Source of the DNA: Streptomyces colonosanans
Lineage (GTDB): Bacteria > Actinomycetota > Actinomycetes > Streptomycetales > Streptomycetaceae
Reading direction: 5' to 3'
Length of the DNA: 64,000 nucleotides
Assembly (NCBI RefSeq): GCF_001866645.1
Contig: NZ_MLYP01000045.1
Location: 49,434-113,433 of the forward strand
In this document: positions 42,601-49,332 of the stretch, in pieces
Position numbering within the stretch: position 1 is the stretch's first letter
Layout: the number at the start of each line of letters is the position of its first letter
Notes under the pieces: generated by a model
Seen by the model: the letters and a program-made list of their open reading frames with translations, nothing else
What the model was told of the DNA's origin: nothing
Database searches by the model: none
Position numbers and translations under genes: made by a program

Positions 42601-43212
42601 AACTGGACCAAGGTGGTCAACGAGGAGTCGAACACCACCAAACGTGGCACGGTCAACCACAAGGTGTCGACTAAGGCGCGGTATGTGCGGGTGAACGTGC
42701 TTTCGGGCGGCGGATGGTGGTGGCCGAGCATCCGCGAGCTCCGCGTCGTTCCGCCAGGCGGCACGGGCGGGGGCCAACCGAATGACCCTGGTCCAAAGAT
42801 TCCCCGCGGTCAGATCGGCGAGGTGAGCGCCTCCAGTTACGCGAGCGGCTTCGAACCCGCCAAGGCGTTCGACGACGACATCACCTTCGGCACGGGATGG
42901 GTCGCCGCGTCGGCAACGCTTCCGCAGACGCTGACGGTGCGGCTGTCGGCTGCCCACAACCTGGTCGGCGCTCGCATCCACTGGGGCAAAGACAGCAGTT
43001 GGTACACGTACAACCTGCAAGTCTCCGCGGACGGGAACTCATGGACAACCGTGATTCCCGGGCTGACCCGCGGCGGCCAATACACGCTGCCGGAGACCTT
43101 CACCGCCGCAGGTGCACGTTACCTCCGCATCAACATCACCGACGTCGTCGGCGGCGGCGGGCAGACGGTCGCGGGCATCGCGGAGGTGATCCTGTACGGC
43201 TCGCCGAGCTGA
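39682..43212 (+). CDS. Secreted GH2 family glycoside hydrolase with two F5/8 type C modules
   Basis: From the ATG at 39682 (after AGAGGT) the product is 1176 residues, with a Tat signal SRRNVLIAGLAGAGAMLVPG. Domains: GH2 sugar-binding sandwich (~45-195, GIGWYRRYFRVD and YGGIYRDVTV), immunoglobulin-like domain, and GH2 barrel from about 340 (YLRGANIHQNYAY, FNAVRAAHYPHDPAFLDAADELG). Glu446 in SLNETH is the expected acid/base and Glu508 in TREWGDWE the likely nucleophile. A Big-type domain and two CBM32-like modules (ASSFQEGNNPGNAVDDDLDS; ASGFEPAKAFDDD) close the protein. The exact activity (beta-galactosidase, beta-glucuronidase or other) is unclear. Codon use is less GC-biased than its neighbours, for instance around 40051-40090, suggesting more recent acquisition. 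Confidence 0.88.
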   Translation: MGGNTGEPSRRNVLIAGLAGAGAMLVPGGLASAASRGEASAATGRRTLNLDTDWAFWRDDALGAQELSFDDSEWAGVSIPHTMRLERKEPIAYNVFAGIGWYRRYFRVDPADADRRVTVRFDGVQTNCEIYLNGEMLVEHHGGYLGFSVDVTDKLHWDRDNLLAVRVSNLDDLQTPPGKPREQLGFLTYGGIYRDVTVQLTGRIYIPDPLEADRVASGGVFVTYPQADAAQAVVQVKTSVVNATDSSAVTRLQSTIYDPHGKIVARESRTARIARGADHDFQQSLTVIRPDLWHPDSPHLYKLVSEVFHKDQLMDTCTTRIGIRRIEYRADGFYINGERIYLRGANIHQNYAYIGDAAPASMKWREALRLKMGGFNAVRAAHYPHDPAFLDAADELGLLVVACAPGWQFWSDDQTFVDRTYRDAAQMIRRDRNRPSMILWETSLNETHYPEWWSKKVTALAHAEMPNDQMFTAADYGLWGKEYYDVNYKVVNPDGSDPDLAKPFFTREWGDWESPCQVGRENGESALVRQVVTRQRYLNGPGYWDWGGLDANPRIGGYFLWVFEDYGTNSPYQKSGVVDIDRYPKYCYYWLKGMQPPTNPNHGGPMVFIASSYTAASSRDIMVFSNTDHVKLYQNGILVGEKSREQNADTAKHVAAKGGNPYYMFPLASFVAGELRAEGYIDGKLATTQVVKTPGAPHHIQIDIDDAGVRSALRDLLAYCLGDASPAGVKAAEALADHVQPTTVESLIKKVGAKRGSPLPAAVADMLRRYARALTRIQPVADGSDLIPVFIKVVDANGTVVPTSTAEIKLAVTGHGSLVGHDIPRIAVQTQKARAGIGYALLAVDTNPGDITITATADGLESDSYTVVTSPYSGRYVPDGQHPEWKDISTLEPQGALNLALNQPTTASSFQEGNNPGNAVDDDLDSKWVASGNIPAWWQVDLGQPSDIAEFQIVWETDQATYTYAILTSDDETNWTKVVNEESNTTKRGTVNHKVSTKARYVRVNVLSGGGWWWPSIRELRVVPPGGTGGGQPNDPGPKIPRGQIGEVSASSYASGFEPAKAFDDDITFGTGWVAASATLPQTLTVRLSAAHNLVGARIHWGKDSSWYTYNLQVSADGNSWTTVIPGLTRGGQYTLPETFTAAGARYLRINITDVVGGGGQTVAGIAEVILYGSPS

Positions 43213-43422
43213 CCAATGAGGCAGCCGGGAACCTGCACTTCGCGGGTCGTCGATGTGGATGGATCGGATGTCCCGGGGTGGACGCGCCCGGGCGCCGTCT
43301 CCCTCACTGCGGTCCGCGACATGCAGACTGTCCAACGGTCCCACGGTGCGGCGACGGGACCCTCACTGAAGAGCGATCGCCTCGGAATGAGGTCGATGGT
43401 GGTGCGGGGACCAGCACATGCC

Positions 43423-43439
43423 CGGCAGGGGGCCTGCCG
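43423..43439. terminator. Hairpin between convergent GH2 and GH101 genes
   Basis: CGGCAGG (43423-43429) pairs with CCTGCCG (43433-43439) around GGG. A second small hairpin GCGGC-AG-GCCGC lies at 43464-43475. The 273-base convergent gap holds no gene. Confidence 0.45.
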
Positions 43440-43485
43440 CGACCGGTGGTGAACCAGCCGGTGGCGGCAGGCCGCTGATGTGGTG

Positions 43486-46400
43486 CTACGGCCGGTCGGC
43501 CGGGGGATACCCGGTGGGCAGGTCCACCGGAGTGCCGTACACGCGCATCTCGGCGGCGGCCGCGAAGGGCTGGCCATTGAGTGCGCTCAACGCGGTGAAT
43601 TTCACATAGGAGGAGCGGACCGGGGGAAAGGAGATCTGCTGCATCTGCGGCGAGTCGATGAGCGAGCCCTTGGTCACGGTCCTCCAGGTGCTGCCGTCGT
43701 CGGAGACGGCCACCTCATAGGCCGCCACGCGGCCGTTCGTTCCGCCGCTCTGCCGGTCGAGGTAGCCAAAGCCGTTCACGTCGGCCGAACCGTCCAGCTT
43801 CAGCGTCACCCAGTGCGGGTACGGCGCGTTGGAATGGGTGTAGTCGGTGTGCCAGATGGTGCCCGGGTCACCGTCCAGCACGTTGGAGGCCGGGCCTTCC
43901 GACGGTCCCGAGGACAGGTTCTCCGAGTCGGCGGTCGCCGTCATCGAGCCGGGCGAGAGGACCGGCACTTTCGCGACCGCGGCCTTGGCGTCGGCCGACA
44001 CCGCTTTGGTGACACCGGAGTTGTCATAGGCGGCTGTGGCCTTCCACGTCGCGGAGGTGCCTGCGGCGCCGGCCGGCGGGGTCAGGATCCAGGTGGTGCT
44101 GACGGTCGCGCCCGGCTTCACGCTGTCGAAGACGTTGCCGCCCCGCTTCTTGACCATCGTGGTCCAGTCGGCGGGCAGGCCGTCGAGCTTCACAGCAACG
44201 TTCGTGGCGTCGGTCTCTTCGTTGTTGGTGAACGTCGTGACGTACTCGCCCGGCACGCCGGGGCTCAGGTCGGTGCCGGCCGGGGTGGTCAGGCTTGCGC
44301 AGGCGGCGCCGCCGCTGACCGGGCCGAGATCGGTCACCTGGAAGTCGTCGAGCACGAAGTCCGTGCCGGCCGCGCCTCCGAGCTTGCGCAGGCCGACCCA
44401 GGTGTCGCCGCAGCCGGCCACGATTTCCTTGGAGTACGTCGCGGTGTCCAGCGCGGGCGCGAGCGCCTCGCGGGTGATGTCCTGGGAGACGGCCTTGCCG
44501 TCCCCGACCCGGTCTGCTCCCGTCACCCAGGCCCATTGGCCGTCGACGTTGGTCTGGTACTTGAACGAGACCGCGTATTTGTGACCGGCGACGAACCGTG
44601 CCGTAGCGGGGACGGTGCGGTACACCAGGCCTGTGTTCTCCTCGTGGGCCTTCAGCGAGTGCTGCCCGTCGATGACGTCGTCCACCGCCTGGCCCTTGAG
44701 GGTGCCGGAGTTGTAGGGGGAGTAGGTGTTCTTCCAGGTCTTCTGGCTGTAAGGGGCGTGCAGTTCGCTGATGCTGGTGCGCGGGTCGGTGGAGCCGCCC
44801 GCGTCGCCCTTCACGAAGGGCCCCCAGCCGGGCTGGTTGCCCTCGAAGTCCTCGTGGGTGATCACGGTGCCGTCTGACGCGGCGTCCTTGCCCTGCGGCC
44901 ATGGTGTGGAGGTGTCGGCCATGATCCGCACGTTGTCGAGGGTGACCGCCGCGTCCCCGGCGGCCGCCCCGATCGACACGGTGACCTTGCCGTTCGCCGG
45001 TGCGGTGAAGGAGACGGACGCGCGTTGCGCGTAGCTGCCCTGCCTGGCGTCGGCGGCCATCGTGTTCCGCAGCGGGGTGGTGTCGAAGTTGTTGTGGGCC
45101 GTCACGCCGTGGCCGGTCACGCTGAGCGTGACGGCGCGGCGCTGCCCGGTGGCGATCTCGACGTCGGAGCTCAGCGTGTACCGCCTTCCAGGGGTGAGGT
45201 CGTCGACCTCCTGGGAGATCCCGGACTCGGCGGTGCCGAGCCGCACGACGTTGTCGCCCTTGGCTGTACGCCCGACGGCCGCCTCGCCCCGCGGATTCCA
45301 GGCGTCCAGGTTCCCGGCGTTGAAGCCGGGGTCCACCAGAGCGGTGCCCTCGCCGTAGTGCGCGTCCCGGTGCGGTGCCTGGTTCCCGTTCGGGGCGAGG
45401 ACGTAGGGCTGGTTCTTGTCGACGGTGAGCCTCACCTTCCCGTCCTGGGCCTGCACCCGGCCGGCCTTCACCCGGCCCTGGTCGGTGAGTTTGTACAGGG
45501 TGAAGCTGGGAGTGGAGGCGAACTGCTTGGTCAGCTCGAAGGTGTGCGTGCCGCCCGAGGCGCTGTAGTAGTACATCTTGTCGGCCCGGCTCGGCGACGA
45601 GGTGCCGTTGCCGCCCTTCGCCTCGCCCCAGGGCAGCAGATAGGTGTCGCCGTCGAGCACGACCGCGCCATCCATCGACACCTGGCGCTTGTTGTCGGCC
45701 ATCGTGACACGGAGGCCGCCGGTGAGGGTGGCGGACCTGCCGAAGTCCCAGTCCATGACTTGGTAGTGCTGGAGGAACTTGGTCGGCAGATTGTCGGTCC
45801 AGATGTTCTGGTAGAAGGCGTTCCAGTCGTCGTGGCCCGTCCAGCCCTCGAAGTCCTTGATGCTGGACCCGCCGAGCAGCGGGTCGACGTTCCACACATC
45901 GCGGTCGGAGTTGGCGATGAACCGGATGATGTTGGAGTTGATGCCCTTGTTGGTGACGCCGCCGTAGCTCTTGTCGTTCGCCCAGTGGGACCAGGTCGAG
46001 GTGCCTTCGAACTTGTACGACCATTCGGTCGCGACCTCGAAGCCCATCTTGCGCAGCTGCGCGGCCAGTCCGTCGGCCAGCCAGCCGCTGGAGTAGTAGG
46101 CGTCGATGTAGACGGTTCTGATTCCCGGGGCCTCCTTGCGCAGCTCCTTGAACCGGTCGAGGATCGCGCCGGTGCCCAGGTCGGTGCGCTGATCGATGTG
46201 GTACGACTGGTTCAGCCAGTCCCAGCCGTTGACCTGGCCCTTGATCAGGGCCTCACTGAAGTTCTTCGCCTGTGGGTAGGCCTCGGTGGCGTTCACGTGG
46301 ACGGCGAAGTCGGAGTTGTACTCGGCTCCGGCCTTGGTGAGCCGGTTCAGGTCGGCGAGCCCGCCTGCCCGGATGTTGTAGTTGCCGCCGTAGTCGGGGT

Positions 46401-47541
46401 GAGCCGAGTCGTGGCCCTCGTTGGCGTAACCCTTCTCCAGGGCCCACTGGCCGAGGCCGTCCGTGGCCATCGAGATCCGCTTGACGTTGTCGAGCGTCTT
46501 GAGGAACGGATTGGTCGCCTGGCTGGCGAAGTTGAAGGGTATGTGCTGCACGACGCGCTCGGGCACGCGGTTTGAGCCCAGTGGGCGGGTCATGTGGGCG
46601 CGGTAGGCGATCGCGCCGTCCTGCCAGTCCACCTGTCCGTTGTCGTTGGCGTCCGCGGCGAGGACGACGGTGGCCTCGGGCAGGGCGTAGGTCTGCACCC
46701 GCGGATCGGTGGCACCGCGGGGCGCGTAGGTGTAGGTGCCGACGGACAGCTCCGCGCGGCGGGCGCCGTTGCCGGCGTCCACGATCCTCGACTGCAGGCG
46801 GGTGTTCCAGTTGTCGTTGTTGTCCTGCGCGGAGTCGTCGGTGGCGTTGGTGATGATGCCGGCGGCCAGGCCGCCGTTGCTCACGAAGCCGTACGGCGTG
46901 CTGACGGCGGCCCCATCCGGGGCCGTCGCCGTGGTGATCGGGACGAACTGGTCCGCTGTGGTGGTCGAGTTCGCCGAGATCTTCGTACGAGCCAGTGTCG
47001 CGTGCGGGGAGGAGGAGTCGACCGAGACGAGTGACTGGTCCGGGATCGCCAGCCGGTCGACGCTGGAGGCGGCCGAGCCTTCGATGCTCTTCACCGCGAA
47101 GACGACGGTCTTGTCGTCGTTTACCGTGATCGTCGAGATGATGGTGAGGTTCGGCAGATCGGCGAAGGTGGAGGTGTACACGGCCTGGTTGCCGTGCGCC
47201 TTCATGGCCGTGGTGGCGGTGTGCGCCGTGCCGTTGATGGTGAAGGTGTCCAGGGCCCGCTCCTGGCCGCCGAGTGACCTGCCGCCCATCGTGTACGAGA
47301 CGACCTGCGGGAACTCCTGGGCCACCCGGACCGTCAGGCCCGGACCGGTCAGCTCGACCGGCGTCGCGGGATGGTCCGGGGGTGCCGGAGCGGCCGGGGC
47401 GGGGGTGGCAGTCGAGGCGGCTTGGGCCGGTAGGGCGCCGGCCGACAGGGCGCCCAGGACGAGAAGCGCGGCGGTCGCCGCGGCGGCGCCGGACCTTGGC
47501 CGGGCTGTGCGCCGAGGGTGTCGGGAATGGTGCAGGGGCAT
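43486..47541 (-). CDS. GH101 endo-alpha-N-acetylgalactosaminidase, secreted
   Basis: Starting at the ATG at 47541 (after AGGTGG; a GTG at 47550 is an alternative), the protein has 1351 residues and a Sec signal ending near LPAQA. The GH101 catalytic domain is clear: VYIDAYYSSGW with Asp480 as the nucleophile and VATEWSYKFEG with Glu506 as the acid/base. EGHDSAHPDYGGNYN and MDWDFGRSATLTGG are also family-typical. It continues with beta-sandwich modules (DPGFNAGNLDAWNPRG; HEDFEGNQPGWGPF) and an NPCBM-associated/CARDB-like domain. A C-terminal F5/8 type C module (ASNVLDGDPGTIWHTDY) ends it. GH101 enzymes release the core-1 disaccharide Gal-GalNAc from Ser/Thr of mucin-type glycoproteins. Two LacI-type operators lie upstream, and the LacI gene at 47942 is its likely regulator. 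Confidence 0.93.
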   Translation of the reverse strand: MPLHHSRHPRRTARPRSGAAAATAALLVLGALSAGALPAQAASTATPAPAAPAPPDHPATPVELTGPGLTVRVAQEFPQVVSYTMGGRSLGGQERALDTFTINGTAHTATTAMKAHGNQAVYTSTFADLPNLTIISTITVNDDKTVVFAVKSIEGSAASSVDRLAIPDQSLVSVDSSSPHATLARTKISANSTTTADQFVPITTATAPDGAAVSTPYGFVSNGGLAAGIITNATDDSAQDNNDNWNTRLQSRIVDAGNGARRAELSVGTYTYAPRGATDPRVQTYALPEATVVLAADANDNGQVDWQDGAIAYRAHMTRPLGSNRVPERVVQHIPFNFASQATNPFLKTLDNVKRISMATDGLGQWALEKGYANEGHDSAHPDYGGNYNIRAGGLADLNRLTKAGAEYNSDFAVHVNATEAYPQAKNFSEALIKGQVNGWDWLNQSYHIDQRTDLGTGAILDRFKELRKEAPGIRTVYIDAYYSSGWLADGLAAQLRKMGFEVATEWSYKFEGTSTWSHWANDKSYGGVTNKGINSNIIRFIANSDRDVWNVDPLLGGSSIKDFEGWTGHDDWNAFYQNIWTDNLPTKFLQHYQVMDWDFGRSATLTGGLRVTMADNKRQVSMDGAVVLDGDTYLLPWGEAKGGNGTSSPSRADKMYYYSASGGTHTFELTKQFASTPSFTLYKLTDQGRVKAGRVQAQDGKVRLTVDKNQPYVLAPNGNQAPHRDAHYGEGTALVDPGFNAGNLDAWNPRGEAAVGRTAKGDNVVRLGTAESGISQEVDDLTPGRRYTLSSDVEIATGQRRAVTLSVTGHGVTAHNNFDTTPLRNTMAADARQGSYAQRASVSFTAPANGKVTVSIGAAAGDAAVTLDNVRIMADTSTPWPQGKDAASDGTVITHEDFEGNQPGWGPFVKGDAGGSTDPRTSISELHAPYSQKTWKNTYSPYNSGTLKGQAVDDVIDGQHSLKAHEENTGLVYRTVPATARFVAGHKYAVSFKYQTNVDGQWAWVTGADRVGDGKAVSQDITREALAPALDTATYSKEIVAGCGDTWVGLRKLGGAAGTDFVLDDFQVTDLGPVSGGAACASLTTPAGTDLSPGVPGEYVTTFTNNEETDATNVAVKLDGLPADWTTMVKKRGGNVFDSVKPGATVSTTWILTPPAGAAGTSATWKATAAYDNSGVTKAVSADAKAAVAKVPVLSPGSMTATADSENLSSGPSEGPASNVLDGDPGTIWHTDYTHSNAPYPHWVTLKLDGSADVNGFGYLDRQSGGTNGRVAAYEVAVSDDGSTWRTVTKGSLIDSPQMQQISFPPVRSSYVKFTALSALNGQPFAAAAEMRVYGTPVDLPTGYPPADRP

Positions 47542-47603
47542 GGGATCCACCTGGGAGCTTCCTCGTGACTCTGAACGAGAGAGTGAGGAAGACAGTAGGG
47601 GAA

Positions 47604-47617
47604 TGTTATCGATGACA
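47604..47617. promoter_or_regulatory. LacI-type operator TGTTATCGATGACA
   Basis: Fits TGNNANCGNTNNCA and lies 63 bases before the GH101 start. It is embedded in a repeat: CAGTAGGGGAATG at 47593-47605 recurs at 47765-47777, each copy running straight into an operator. Confidence 0.65.
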
Positions 47618-47775
47618 ATAGAGCCCTGGAGCTCTTGCCCCGCAGGAGATATCGGCTTGCCGGGTTACCGACCGAGCACGGCGCGCTGCCGAAGTCGCCC
47701 GTCCCGGGCGGGGCCTGGGCTTCACCGGGCGGCTTGCCGGTGACTGTCATGGTGCAGGGGGAGGCAGTAGGGGAA

Positions 47776-47789
47776 TGGCAGCGATAACA
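47776..47789. promoter_or_regulatory. LacI-type operator TGGCAGCGATAACA
   Basis: Second copy of the operator unit upstream of GH101, 172 bases from the first and carrying the same flanking 13-mer. It fits TGNNANCGNTNNCA. The 47542-47941 region otherwise contains no gene. Confidence 0.6.
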
Positions 47790-47941
47790 CAGAGGGTGTT
47801 CTGGGTACCGCTCGTCCGAGGAATCGTCCGGCACCGGCCGCCGGCCGCCGCCGCAGGCGGACGGCCCGGGACGGGGCACGGCACAGAGGTGGCCCGCACT
47901 GCTCCGACCCGGAGCCGCACGGGCCGCGCGCGAGGGGCTTC

Positions 47942-48979
47942 CTACCGCCCGCCGCGCCGGAGCGGCGCGGTGCTGGCGCGTACGACCAGGACCGGGTCGA
48001 CGGACTCGGGTTCGGGGGCGGCGTACGGGTCCACGAGATGGCGCATCAGGTGGGCGACGGCGAGAGCTCCCATGTGGACGAACGGCTGGGCCACGGTGGT
48101 CAGCGACGGCGAGCAGTACTCGGCCAGGGCGATGTCGTCGACGCCGACGACCGAGATGTCGTCGGGCACCCGCCTGCCGAGCTCGTGCAGCGCTCGGATC
48201 ACTCCGAAGGCCATCTCGTCGCTGGCCACGAAGACCGCCGTGACGTCCGGGATCCGGCCGAGGACGAGGCCGTTGCGGTAACCGGACGCAGGCGACCAGT
48301 CCCCCTCCAGCTCGGGCGGGACGCTCCTGCTGTCCGCCTCCAGCGTGTCGCGCCAGCCCTGGGAGCGGCTGACTGCGTCGAGCCACTCGCGGGGCCCGGC
48401 GACGTGCCAGACCGTCTCGTGCCCCAGATCGAGAAGGTGCCGGGTCGCCAGGCGGGCGGCCAGGGTCTGGTCGACGGCCACCACCTCGGTGGCGGAGGTG
48501 CGCGACCCGTCGATGGTGACGGTGGGTACTGAGTCGGTCAGCTGCTCGATCCGCCTGCTCACATGGATGAGCGGGACGGCGAGGACGACCCCCTCGACGC
48601 CCTGCTCCGCCAGCCGCGACAGCGCCGCCTCGATGGCGGAGGTGTCAAGGGAGGCGGTGGTGGCGGTGGAGACCGAGTAGCCCGCCTGGCGCGCCGCGTT
48701 CTCGATGCCGTACAGGACGGCGGTGCGTGAGTAGAAGTTGGTCTGCATGGTCACGACGCCGATGGTGCGGCTGCGGCCGGAGGACAGCATTCGTGCGGCG
48801 TTGTTCTTGCGGTACCCGAGCTGGTCGACGGCCGCGAGGACCTTCGCCCGCGTCTTCTCCTGCACGTTGGGATGGCCGGCCAGGGTCCGCGACACGGTCT
48901 GGGGGGAGACCCCTGCGACCCGGGCGACATCGGTCATGCCAGGGGGCCGGGCGTCGTCGTTCTCGCTCCGCTTGTGCAT
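47942..48979 (-). CDS. LacI-family transcriptional regulator of the GH101/GH35 locus
   Basis: The 345-residue protein has the LacI HTH (MTDVARVAGVSPQTVSRTLA, about 15-34), hinge (YRKNNAARML) and a full effector domain (RTIGVVTMQTNFYSRTAVLYG through VAVFVASDEMAFGVIRAL-type and PDDISVVGVDDIALAEYC). It starts at an ATG (48979). It is on the same strand as the GH101 gene and divergent from the cytosolic GH35 gene at 49333. Sites fitting TGNNANCGNTNNCA lie upstream of itself (49009), GH35 (49075) and GH101 (47604, 47776). It is therefore the probable repressor of this set, with autoregulation. The inducer is probably a galactose- or GalNAc-containing sugar. Confidence 0.92.
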   Translation of the reverse strand: MHKRSENDDARPPGMTDVARVAGVSPQTVSRTLAGHPNVQEKTRAKVLAAVDQLGYRKNNAARMLSSGRSRTIGVVTMQTNFYSRTAVLYGIENAARQAGYSVSTATTASLDTSAIEAALSRLAEQGVEGVVLAVPLIHVSRRIEQLTDSVPTVTIDGSRTSATEVVAVDQTLAARLATRHLLDLGHETVWHVAGPREWLDAVSRSQGWRDTLEADSRSVPPELEGDWSPASGYRNGLVLGRIPDVTAVFVASDEMAFGVIRALHELGRRVPDDISVVGVDDIALAEYCSPSLTTVAQPFVHMGALAVAHLMRHLVDPYAAPEPESVDPVLVVRASTAPLRRGGR

Positions 48980-49008
48980 GAGTCCCTCGTCTCCTCCTAC
49001 CGCTGTGA

Positions 49009-49022
49009 TGATAGCGCTCTCA
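49009..49022. promoter_or_regulatory. LacI-type operator TGATAGCGCTCTCA (autoregulation)
   Basis: Fits TGNNANCGNTNNCA and lies 30 bases upstream of the LacI start on its transcribed strand. Confidence 0.6.
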
Positions 49023-49074
49023 CCGACGCGTCTACGCTGCTCGGAGCACTCACAGCCCGCGAAGCGTCACCCAT

Positions 49075-49088
49075 TGGCACCGCTAACA
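49075..49088. promoter_or_regulatory. LacI-type operator TGGCACCGCTAACA
   Basis: Fits TGNNANCGNTNNCA and differs from 47776-47789 at two positions. It lies in the divergent region before the small ORF at 49196 and the GH35 gene at 49333. Confidence 0.6.
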
Positions 49089-49195
49089 TCCTGTGTCATA
49101 GTTCCGGCACGTCAGTGTGTCCCGGCCCGGCGGCGGGCCGCAGGGGAGCGGGGCCTGTGCTCTCTCGCCGTTTCACCACTTGCCGAGGAGATGCC

Positions 49196-49309
49196 GTGAA
49201 GAAGCCAACCACGCCCAACGCGGCAGCGGCGAGTGCGGTCCGCTCGTCGACTTCCCGGCCCCCCCAGCGGCGTTGGGGCCCGTGCATGACCACCGGAGCC
49301 GTCGCGTGA
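49196..49309 (+). CDS. 37-residue leader-like ORF before GH35, possible permease N-terminus remnant
   Basis: A GTG with GAGGAG upstream opens a frame beginning KKPTTPNAAAASAVRSS, then TSRPPQRRWGPCMTTGAVA and a stop 24 bases before the GH35 start. The Ala/Ser/Arg-rich basic sequence is like the cytoplasmic N-terminus of sugar ABC permeases, but no membrane segment follows. It could be the scar of a deleted transporter gene or a translated leader coupling expression to GH35. Confidence 0.35.
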   Translation: MKKPTTPNAAAASAVRSSTSRPPQRRWGPCMTTGAVA

Positions 49310-49332
49310 GCCTCGTGACAGGAGAACGGCCC

